A stretch of DNA of 64,000 bases from Bog-159 sp049516155 (lineage in GTDB: Bacteria > Acidobacteriota > Terriglobia > Bryobacterales > Bryobacteraceae), in NCBI GenBank assembly GCA_049516155.1, contig JBEKTJ010000014.1, positions 12,211 through 76,210 on the forward strand, in the 5' to 3' direction. This document shows, one piece after another, positions 57,549 through 64,000 of this stretch. The notes under the pieces are model-generated. The model was not told the DNA's origin. It did not search any database and saw only the letters and a program-made list of their open reading frames with translations. The first letter of the stretch is position 1. Every line of letters begins with the position of its first letter. Position numbers and translations under genes: made by a program.

Positions 57549-59150
57549 GTGCGCCGGGATAAACCGGCATGGAATAGGGAATAAAAGAGTCCTACAGGAA
57601 AGGAATAGCGAACCATCCTGCCCCCGAGTCATGCGCGGGCAGCCGCAAGGCTGTACGTGAAGCGTTGACAGGGGTACAGGCAGGCAGGGCATTGAGCTGC
57701 GAAATCCATCTTGTTCGGGGTGCCGACGTCGTTCAGCGAGACGGAAGGCCAAATCATGAGTGACGATAGACGCGAGCCTCTCATGAACCCTGCGCGGTCG
57801 GAGACCCCAGGCATGCCTGGAAATTCCATGCGCGAGAACCGGGAGACCCCGCGGGCGTCCGGCAGCAGTACGCTGGAACGGCTGGAGAAGGCGACGAGCT
57901 ATAAGACCAGCACGCACGCCAGGGGGGAGTCGGACGAACGGGTAGTACCTGCGAAGCGCTCGAACAACGGGGAGCCATCCCCGGCGGAGGGGGTGGAGGG
58001 AAGCCGTTCGACCCAGGGGAACACCGAAGAGGCCCACACGTGCCGGACGCAGGGCCGGGAACATGTGTCCCAGGGACTTGGAGGTGTGCGGGAAGCAGCT
58101 GGCAGGGATAAGAAGCAGCAGTTCACCGCCTTGCTGCATCATGTGACGGTCGGACTGCTCCGGGACAGCTATTACGCACTCCAGAGGCAAGCTGCGCCAG
58201 GAGTGGACGGCGCGACGTGGCGGCAGTATGGAGCGGGAGTGGAGGAGCGGTTGCAGGACCTCCACGAGCGCATCCATCGGGGCGCATGTCGTGCCCAACC
58301 GCCGCGGAGACCATACATAAGATCGTCCAACAGGCCGTGGTGACGGTTCTCAACCCGATTTAGGAAGAGGACTTTCTGGGATCCTCCTACGGGTTCCGGC
58401 CGGGGCGTAGCCAGCATGATGCGCTGGATGCCCTGGCTGTGGGCCTGCGGCGGAAGAAGGTGAACTGGGTGCTCGATCTGGTGAAGTTCATCGAGCGAGT
58501 GTCGGAAGAAGGGGAATGGAAGGAGACGAAGGTAGGGACGCCACAGGGGCCGTCGTATCGCCCTTGCTGGCGAACATCTACCTGCATTATGTCTTCGATC
58601 TCTGGGTGAACCAGTGGCGGGGGAAGTGGGCGCACGGGGACATGATTGTGGTCAGCTACGCCGACGATGCCGTGCTGGAGTTCGAGCGCCGGGAGGACGC
58701 GGAAGGATTCCGGGAGCAATTGGGAGAGCGGATGCGGAAGGTGGGCGGGTTTACGCATATCTGCGGGAAGACCCGGAAGGGTGGCTGGTTTACGGTCGGG
58801 CGGCGGACGGTCAAAAAGCGGCTGCGCAGCAAACTGCAAGCGGTCCGGCAGGAGTTGCGCAAGCGCTGGCATGAGCGGATCGCCGAGACCGGGGGCTGGC
58901 AGCGGTCGGTGGTGCAGGGCTACCTCAACTATCGCGCGGTACCGGGGAACTTCGCGGCGCTCCAGACGTTTCGGCGGGAGGTGGCGCGTGCGTGGCTGGC
59001 GGCGCTGCGGCGACGCGGCCAACGACATCGCCTAGGGTGGGAGCGTTTCCGCTCGATTCTGGATCGCCATCTACCCCGGCCCCGCATGCGGGGGGCGTCT
59101 GGTAACGGACGTCCCTACCGCGACTAAAACGAGGTGCAACGAAGAGGGTT
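57549..59150 (+). mobile_element. Degenerate group II intron (remnant)
   Basis: A GTGCG 5' boundary at 57549 (GTGCGCCGGGATAAACCGGC, with a short self-complementary segment) opens a ~1.6-kb element containing a broken group II reverse transcriptase. I could not find a domain V (GAGC...GUUC stem with GNRA-like loop) between the RT end and 59150, so the 3' boundary is approximate. The element lies between xseB and a secreted-protein gene, interrupting no recognisable gene. Probably immobile. Confidence 0.75.
57756..59127 (+). pseudogene. Group II intron reverse transcriptase, multiply disrupted
   Basis: Recognisable blocks in order: LLRDSYYALQRQAAPGVDGA, LQDLHERIHRGACRAQPPRR, KIVQQAVVTVLNPI, then an in-frame TAG (58361-58363), EEDFLGSSYGFRPGRSQHDALDAL, KKVNWVLDL, VGTPQG, VVSPLLANIYLHYVFDLWVNQW, the catalytic YADD (58657-58668), GGFTHICGKTRKG. 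Compared with intact relatives as I remember them, segments are missing after RRPYI, after VLDL (including the first catalytic Asp block), and before GFTHICGKT. A G is missing at the GGGG run 58546-58549, shifting the frame. No active protein is possible. Confidence 0.85.
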
Positions 59151-59153
59151 GGA

Positions 59154-61202
59154 TTATTGGACCGGCGCCGGCTGCTGCGCGATGTACACCTGGAATCCGG
59201 CGCTCTGCGCGCCGCCCAAATCCGGGGCGCCCGCGCCCACATCCAGGTAAATCGGCCCATTGGCGCCGATGTCTTGGACGACGAAATTGATTTGACTCAC
59301 GCCCGCCACCTCATACGGCGCCGGACCGGCATAGTTTATCACGAAGTTCACGGGGAAAAGGCCGGGAAGCGCGGGTGCGTTATAAAAAACCTGGACCGGC
59401 AAAACGTTTGCCGGCAATGGAATACCTACGATTGCCCCATCGGTTTGCGGAGGGTCGGTCGCCCCGAGTCCGGTTGCGAAGACCGTCACAGTGGAACCTA
59501 CCTGGGCGGGATTGGAAGCCGAGTTGAGGCTGCCATCCTGATTCAGCGCTGCGGCATAGTAGCCATCCACAGTGAAAACGCCGGGGTCCGCGACCACCAC
59601 CGTGCGCACAAGGCAGTTGCTCGCCGTGCTGTTGTATTCAACGCAAACCTGGACGGTTTGGCCTATCTGTAACGACCACGGCGCGATCGCGTTAACCTGG
59701 CTGTCCTGCACATACAAGAGCGGAGCGGGGATACCGTTAAAGGTTACTGCGACGCCGTCCAGTTGTTTCGGGAAGCCGGTCTGCGCGTCCACCTCCGGCT
59801 GAGCGCCGTTGGCCGGCCCAAGGCCCTGTCCGAACACGCTTACCAGTTCGCCGCCGGCTATCCCCGTGGTGTCGTAGCTTGCCGCATTCCCGAGGCACGC
59901 GAGCGGCACGACTTGCGCTTTCGCACCCGGTGAGAAGCTTGTCAGAAACAGAAGCCCTGGCTGCGACCCGGCCAACTGCTGCGTTGGCGCATAGGAAGCC
60001 GTAGGAGAAGCCACCACGAAGACCGTCGAGTTCGCGCCGAGGCCTAGCGCCGCCGGCGGACTGCTGTAGCCCTGCGATCCCTGAATGTAAGTCGACTGCA
60101 ATATGTTTCCGCTGCCATCGAGCACCGTCAGCGCGGAGGATCCGTTCGCGCCGCACGCCGCCAAACTGTTCTTCACCGGGTAATTGGCCCCGGTGGCCGA
60201 TAGAAGATAGGTGTTGCCGGCCGCATCCACAGCCAATGTGACAGGATGCGACGCCGGCAGCGACTTTGAAAATAACTGGGCGGTTCCTTGCGGGTTGAAC
60301 CGCAGGACCACCGATCCCATGAAGGTAGCGTTGGATAGAAGCACAACCGCGTTATCGGCGGAATCCACCGCGACAGCGACAGCTTGATCGTCTTGCGCGT
60401 CCGTGAACGTGGAATAAATCAGCGTCGAGCCGGCCGGAGACAAACGCGCCAGGAATGAAGCGCCCGAATTGGGGATGCCGGAAGCAGCCAGGTAAGCTCC
60501 TGGCGTTACCGGGAAATTTGTCGAATAGGCGAACCCGGTGACATATGCGGCCCCCGTAGCATCCGCTGCGATTCCCGCCGGCAGCGCCTGGCTTCCCCCT
60601 CCCAGGTAGGTTGCATAATCGATGGCGCCCGACGGTTTCAGGCGAGCCACGAAAGCATCTGGGCCGCCAGCCGAACTCGCAGGAGTCTGCTGCAGCGCGC
60701 CGGGTGTGGCTTCGAAACCGGTGCCGGACGCAGCGCCTGTCACGTAGGCGCGGCCGGTGGCATCCGCTGCCAGACCCGTCAGCGTCAGGTTCTGCCCGAT
60801 TGTGGTGGTGTACGCCACCGTCGCGCCATCGGCGCCCAACTTCTGCACGACGTTGCCTCCGCCCAGATACACATTTCCGGCTGGATCTACCGCCAGTAAC
60901 GAGGCCTGAAATGCAAGCGTGTTTTGGTAAACGACGCGGTCCCCCTTCGGGGTCAGCTTCACGAGGTACGCGACATTGGCGGTCAACTGCCCTTTTATCA
61001 TGCCGTAATTCAGCAAAAGGTAGATGTCTCCCTGCGAGTCCGTGCCGGCGCCGACCTGAAACGAGCGGTACATGTTAGTCGTGGTCGCAGAACCCGTGGG
61101 GATCGGCTCGGAGTAGTTCACGCCGAGCAGGAAGGTTTGAGCGGCCGCCATCGCTGTAGTGGCGATCGGCAGAGCGAACCAGAGGGAGAGTCGTCGTAAC
61201 AT
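59154..61202 (-). CDS. Secreted SBBP/NHL-repeat protein with Solibacter-type C-terminal domain
   Basis: 682 residues from ATG 61202; signal peptide LSLWFALPIATTAMAAAQ. The body (~30-430) has beta-propeller-like repeats (GNVYLGGGNVVQKLGADGAT, GRAYVTGAASGTGFEATPGA, GAAYVTGFAYSTNFPVTPGAY). The C-terminal ~220 residues (NAASYDTTGIAGGELVSVFG, QLDGVAVTFNGIPAPLLYVQ, VFATGLGATDPPQTDGAIVG, VSQINFVVQ) match the pattern of the TIGR03437 domain, first named in Solibacter. Surface-exposed or extracellular; function unknown. Confidence 0.88.
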   Translation of the reverse strand: MLRRLSLWFALPIATTAMAAAQTFLLGVNYSEPIPTGSATTTNMYRSFQVGAGTDSQGDIYLLLNYGMIKGQLTANVAYLVKLTPKGDRVVYQNTLAFQASLLAVDPAGNVYLGGGNVVQKLGADGATVAYTTTIGQNLTLTGLAADATGRAYVTGAASGTGFEATPGALQQTPASSAGGPDAFVARLKPSGAIDYATYLGGGSQALPAGIAADATGAAYVTGFAYSTNFPVTPGAYLAASGIPNSGASFLARLSPAGSTLIYSTFTDAQDDQAVAVAVDSADNAVVLLSNATFMGSVVLRFNPQGTAQLFSKSLPASHPVTLAVDAAGNTYLLSATGANYPVKNSLAACGANGSSALTVLDGSGNILQSTYIQGSQGYSSPPAALGLGANSTVFVVASPTASYAPTQQLAGSQPGLLFLTSFSPGAKAQVVPLACLGNAASYDTTGIAGGELVSVFGQGLGPANGAQPEVDAQTGFPKQLDGVAVTFNGIPAPLLYVQDSQVNAIAPWSLQIGQTVQVCVEYNSTASNCLVRTVVVADPGVFTVDGYYAAALNQDGSLNSASNPAQVGSTVTVFATGLGATDPPQTDGAIVGIPLPANVLPVQVFYNAPALPGLFPVNFVINYAGPAPYEVAGVSQINFVVQDIGANGPIYLDVGAGAPDLGGAQSAGFQVYIAQQPAPVQ

Positions 61203-61294
61203 ATTACGGTTGTGCTGCACATCGCGTGCCGTGCCATGCGCTTCAAAACCAATGCGTTTGCGGTTGGCGGATGTGTCAATCAGACACATTGCGG

Positions 61295-61669
61295 CTAAAG
61301 CCTGGGCCACCACAGGCGGAAGGCCAGCACGAACCAAGCGGCGATGAAGGAGAGCCCGCCGATCGGGGTGATGGCGCCAAAGGTTCGGACGCCCGTCAAC
61401 GCCAGGGCGTAGAGGCTGCCGCTGAAGATCAGGATGCCCGCCAACAGCAGGCCGCAGACCCAGGCGGCAGCCGATTCCGAGAGCGCGCCGGCGCGGGTGA
61501 ACAGCGGCACGATCAAGATACCGAGCGCGTGAACGAATTGATAGAAGACCGCTTTTTCATAGATGCCCATGGAGTAGGCATCCAGGCGGCCGCGCAGGCC
61601 GTGCGCGCCGAAAGCGCCCGAGATCACCGCCAGCCCCAACAGGATTGCGCCGAGTCCGCTCCAGTGCAT
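61295..61669 (-). CDS. DUF423 family membrane protein
   Basis: 124 residues from ATG 61669 (an upstream start at 61708 would run into the divergent promoter). Four membrane helices; LGLAVISGAFGAHGLRGRLD and YEKAVFYQFVHALGIL then GSLYALALTGVRTFGAITPIGG are signature segments of DUF423 (YgdD/YwdK). Function unknown. Divergent from the ArsR gene. Confidence 0.9.
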   Translation of the reverse strand: MHWSGLGAILLGLAVISGAFGAHGLRGRLDAYSMGIYEKAVFYQFVHALGILIVPLFTRAGALSESAAAWVCGLLLAGILIFSGSLYALALTGVRTFGAITPIGGLSFIAAWFVLAFRLWWPRL

Positions 61670-61701
61670 GCAGGTCAATTGTAACGTTTTGCTCAGACGG
61701 C

Positions 61702-61729
61702 TTGACATATAAGCGCATGCTTATATAAT
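61702..61729 (+). promoter_or_regulatory. Consensus promoter with internal palindrome upstream of arsR-type gene
   Basis: TTGACA (61702-61707), 16-nt spacer, TATAAT (61724-61729): perfect consensus at both boxes. Between them, ATATAAGC (61707-61714) and GCTTATAT (61719-61726) form a perfect 8-bp inverted repeat with a GCAT centre, ideal for a repressor dimer. The GTG start at 61737 is 7 nt after the -10, so the transcript is probably leaderless. Confidence 0.85.
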
Positions 61730-61736
61730 TTCTTAA

Positions 61737-62081
61737 GTGAGAGATCGAGAGGCTGCGGACGTATTCAGGGCCGTGGCGGACCCCACGCGGCGGGCGATCC
61801 TGAATCTGCTGCGCGATGCGGAGCATTCAGCGGAAGATTTGGGCCGGCCGTTTCGGGTCAGCCAGCCGGCCATTTCGCAGCACCTGCGGGTACTGCGCCG
61901 GGCCGGATTGGTGCGCGGCCGGCGGTCGGGGCGCAAATGCCTGTACCGGCTCAACCCGAAGCCGCTCGACGAGGTATACGACTGGGCAAAACAATTTCGC
62001 GAGATCGCCGACCCAGCGGGACATGTGTGGCGGATCGCGGCAAGGAGAAAACATGGCAATCCAGGGAGCGAGACCAAATAA
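61737..62081 (+). CDS. ArsR family repressor
   Basis: 114 residues. Winged helix: ADVFRAVADPTRRAILNLLR, VSQPAISQHLRVLRRAGLV, GRRSGRKCLYRLNPKPLDEV, followed by a short tail. No metal-binding Cys pair is seen, so it belongs to the non-metal ArsR group often paired with SRPBCC or VOC genes. It likely represses itself and the overlapping VOC gene via the palindrome in its promoter. Confidence 0.92.
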   Translation: MRDREAADVFRAVADPTRRAILNLLRDAEHSAEDLGRPFRVSQPAISQHLRVLRRAGLVRGRRSGRKCLYRLNPKPLDEVYDWAKQFREIADPAGHVWRIAARRKHGNPGSETK

Positions 62082-62538
62082 CCGGCAGATCGTCCCATAC
62101 CTGTTTGTACGCAACGGAGACGAGGCCATTGAGTTTTACAAGCGAGCGTTCGGCGCCGAAGTGCTGTACCGCTCGCCCATGCCCGGCGGCAACGGCATTT
62201 TTGCCCAATTGCGCGTCGGCGAATCGGTGGTGCAAGTGGCCACCGAAAGCGAACAGAAGCCCTGCGAGGGCGGGCCTGTGTCGCCGCAAACGTTAGGGGG
62301 CACTTCGGTGATCCTCGAGACTTATGTGGACGATGTGGACGCCGCTTTCGAGCGGGCGGTGGAAGCGGGGGCGGCGCCGGCCATGCGGCCGTGCGACACC
62401 TTCTTCGGTGACCGCTATAGCTGGGTGACCGATCCGTACGGGCACATTTGGGCGCTGGCCACGGTGAAGCAGACAGTTACGCCGGGTGAAATCCAGGGGC
62501 GCATCGACGAAATGATGGCGGTGGGGGCGCACGGTTGA
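62053..62538 (+). CDS. VOC family protein (glyoxalase/PhnB-like)
   Basis: 161 residues from ATG 62053 with AAGGAG 6-11 nt upstream. Two beta-alpha-beta-beta-beta modules: IVPYLFVRNGDEAIEFYKRAFGAEVL and FFGDRYSWVTDPYGHIWALA, the latter typical of PhnB/YdeI-like members that dimerise. Overlaps arsR by 29 nt, so co-expressed. Substrate unknown; possible resistance or detoxification role. Confidence 0.9.
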   Translation: MAIQGARPNNRQIVPYLFVRNGDEAIEFYKRAFGAEVLYRSPMPGGNGIFAQLRVGESVVQVATESEQKPCEGGPVSPQTLGGTSVILETYVDDVDAAFERAVEAGAAPAMRPCDTFFGDRYSWVTDPYGHIWALATVKQTVTPGEIQGRIDEMMAVGAHG

Positions 62539-62541
62539 CCT

Positions 62542-63165
62542 ATGCCCGCTAAGGCGCAAAGCAAATCGACTTTCGCAGTGCATCCGGCCGTGGCGATGGC
62601 GCAGTCCATAATCGCGGCGATGAAAGAGAAGACCGGCCGGTCGCTGGAGGATTGGTTGGAACTAGTGGGCAGCGACGGGCCTTCCACCGAAAAGGAACGG
62701 CGCGATTGGCTGAAGGCGAAGCACGGGCTAGGAACGAACTATGCCGGATTCATCGCCGAGGTATCGGTGGGCAAGGGCGAACTGTACAGCCCGGAAGGCT
62801 ATCTGCGGCTGGCGGGACAATATGTCGAGAAACTGTTCGCCGGACCGAAAGCCGGACTGCGCCCGATCTACGACGCGCTGCTGGCGGCCGCCCTCAAACT
62901 CGGCAAGGACGTGCGGGTGTGCCCGTGCCAGACCTTCGTGCCGCTGTATCGCAACCATGTGTTCGCGCAGATCAAACCCTCGACGCGCACGCGCATCGAC
63001 TTCGGCCTGGCGCTGAAGGATACCAAGACACCCAAGCGGTTGATCGATACGGGCGGGTTCGCCAAGAAAGACAGGATCACGCGGCGGATCGAGATCTCAT
63101 CGCTAGCCGATATCGACGACGAAGTGCGGCGGTGGATGAAGACGGCGTACGACATGGACGCATAG
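62542..63165 (+). CDS. DUF4287 and DUF5655 domain protein
   Basis: 207 residues. N-terminal DUF4287 (~20-75: MKEKTGRSLEDWLELVGSDG, ERRDWLKAKHGLGTNYAGFI) and C-terminal DUF5655 (~100-205: GLRPIYDALLAAALKLGKDV, FVPLYRNHVFAQIKPSTRTRI, DRITRRIEISSLADIDDEV). Commonly found next to SRPBCC/VOC genes with ArsR regulators; function unknown. 3 nt after the VOC gene, so part of the same operon. Confidence 0.88.
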   Translation: MPAKAQSKSTFAVHPAVAMAQSIIAAMKEKTGRSLEDWLELVGSDGPSTEKERRDWLKAKHGLGTNYAGFIAEVSVGKGELYSPEGYLRLAGQYVEKLFAGPKAGLRPIYDALLAAALKLGKDVRVCPCQTFVPLYRNHVFAQIKPSTRTRIDFGLALKDTKTPKRLIDTGGFAKKDRITRRIEISSLADIDDEVRRWMKTAYDMDA

Positions 63166-63234
63166 GAAGCAAACGAAACCGCCCGGCCCGGCATAGCAAT
63201 GCTGCATGGCGAAGCTGATCTGAAAAGCCAAGCC

Positions 63235-63573
63235 CTACCAGCCGCCAAACGGAAGCGGAGGCTCCTTCGGAATGTGCATCAGGAGAGGATGCGGAACGCC
63301 CTCCGCCCGTGCTTGTTGCAAAACGACCTTAGCGTTCTCGCCGTGACTGACCAGTTGGTCGCCTTCGACCACGACCCATTGGCCGGCATAGCGCGGACCG
63401 TTCGAATGAAGCCACTCCCGCTCGCGCCGACGGTCATTGAACGCGGGCTTGGGGCGAGGTTCGTCAGTAACGGTCACGACCAAGTGCTGTTGTTCCGCGA
63501 AGGGGAGTGGTTCGAGAGGGCGGAGAACGCCAGACTCGTACACGACCTCCAATTGCTTCGTCATTGACTCCAT
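63235..63573 (-). CDS. DUF104-like antitoxin fused to a DUF5678-like segment
   Basis: 112 residues; MTKQ at 63564 is an alternative start. N-terminus LEVVYESGVLRPLEPLPFAEQQHLVVTVTDE fits the AF2212-type DUF104 antitoxin fold. The C-terminal part (WLHSNGPRYAGQWVVVEGDQLVSHGENAKVV) fits DUF5678. No PIN toxin gene is adjacent, so a toxin-antitoxin role is not supported by context. Confidence 0.75.
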   Translation of the reverse strand: MESMTKQLEVVYESGVLRPLEPLPFAEQQHLVVTVTDEPRPKPAFNDRRREREWLHSNGPRYAGQWVVVEGDQLVSHGENAKVVLQQARAEGVPHPLLMHIPKEPPLPFGGW

Positions 63574-63686
63574 TGTACCGTGTGCAGGCGCTCACTCACG
63601 ATCAAAGCGATCGGTCCGCGTCAAACCAATCCCAATGCCAATTCCACCCGCCAAGAACCGGGGTATGATCGGTTGAAACGGCCCCG

Positions 63687-64000
63687 ATGAACACTTTTCC
63701 CATCCTAATTGGCGCGCTATGCGTCTACGCCATCGCCTACCGTTATTACAGCGCCTTCATCGCCGCGAAGGCGCTGGCGCTGGACGACCGGCGCATCACG
63801 CCCGCGCACCAGTTCCGGGACGGTCACAACTTTATCGCTTCGGGCGCGGTGCTCGCGGGGTGCGTGCAGGATTTTACGGTGCTGGCGGCCTCGGTGCGCC
63901 ACCGCGGACGGTCGCTCGCCGATATCGCGCGCACGGAGGTCAGCCCATTCGCCGGCCTGGTCACCATGATCGCGGTGCTTTTCATTCTGCTGGTGTCGCT
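63687..64000 (+). CDS. cstA: Carbon starvation protein CstA, N-terminal part (window edge)
   Basis: Peptide/pyruvate transporter family. MNTFPILIGALCVYAIAYRYYSAFIAAKALALDD, TPAHQFRDGHN and VQDFTVLAASVRHRGRSLADIA are clear CstA segments. Between DGHN and AGCVQDF there are only ~8-10 residues, while Escherichia coli CstA has ~49 (including the conserved GHHFAAIAGAGP block), so ~117 nt appear missing in frame (junction about 63829-63850). The gene continues beyond the window. Activity doubtful if the deletion is real. Confidence 0.85.
   Translation, partial: MNTFPILIGALCVYAIAYRYYSAFIAAKALALDDRRITPAHQFRDGHNFIASGAVLAGCVQDFTVLAASVRHRGRSLADIARTEVSPFAGLVTMIAVLFILLVS

Noticed and set aside
1..64000. 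tRNA, rRNA and riboswitch genes
   Set aside because: I saw no convincing cloverleaf, rRNA segment or riboswitch core by eye; a covariance-model scan would be needed to exclude small ones.

Overview
The window is about 60% GC and reads as a chromosomal segment of an Acidobacteriota member, most likely of the Solibacter/Bryobacter group. Four things support this: Oar-like TonB-dependent receptors with a carboxypeptidase-regulatory N-terminal domain, an 'acidobacterial duplicated orphan permease' (ADOP), a winged-helix regulator fused to a beta-propeller, and a secreted protein whose C-terminus resembles the domain first named in Solibacter (TIGR03437). I ran no database search; family names come from reading motifs.

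Layout. 1-244 is the 3' end of a TonB-receptor-like gene. 483-6088 is an aromatic amino acid operon, trpC(broken)-trpF-trpB-trpA-aroQ-aroF-tyrA, with tight ATGA/GTGA/TAATG junctions. A decayed hicB-hicA pair follows (6111-6367), then a large TonB receptor, the propeller regulator and the ADOP permease. 15610-20553 holds a secretin, an MscS channel, lexA and small proteins. 20758-26858 is a compact run nfeD-slipin-SPOR-lipA-lnt-ECF sigma-small membrane protein with overlapping start and stop codons. 28293-37563 is the most unusual region: a small membrane protein, a TauE/SafE exporter, a lipoprotein, a duplicated winged-helix-like protein, a PEP-synthase-like enzyme without the PEP barrel, a hybrid histidine kinase and a REC-PP2C phosphatase, all on one strand. 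37595-42556 (minus) has a phosphate transporter, rhomboid protease, HNH nuclease, comF, bacterioferritin and a solitary nuoB. 42691-46939 is a GntR/ABC operon with two tandem paralogous membrane proteins. 47077-50179 holds a bactofilin, a methyltransferase, an AAA ATPase and an exported protein. 50180-57485 (minus) has leuS, nfo, a dicarboxylate symporter, nadK, tlyA, a prenyl synthase and xseB. A heavily decayed group II intron sits at about 57549-59150, then an SBBP-type secreted protein, a DUF423 protein, an ArsR-VOC operon, small proteins, and the 5' end of a carbon starvation (cstA) gene cut by the window edge.

Three themes cut across the annotation. First, several genes lack an internal block of roughly 100 nt (trpC with a frameshift, cstA in frame, several blocks in the intron RT); this is either real decay or an assembly problem. 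Second, short GC-rich palindromes of REP type recur between genes and in two cases supply the C-terminal codons of a gene (trpA, hicA relic). Third, two transcription regulators (GntR at 42691, ArsR at 61737) have near-consensus promoters placed so that transcription should start on or next to the GTG start codon, with a palindrome between or over the promoter elements.
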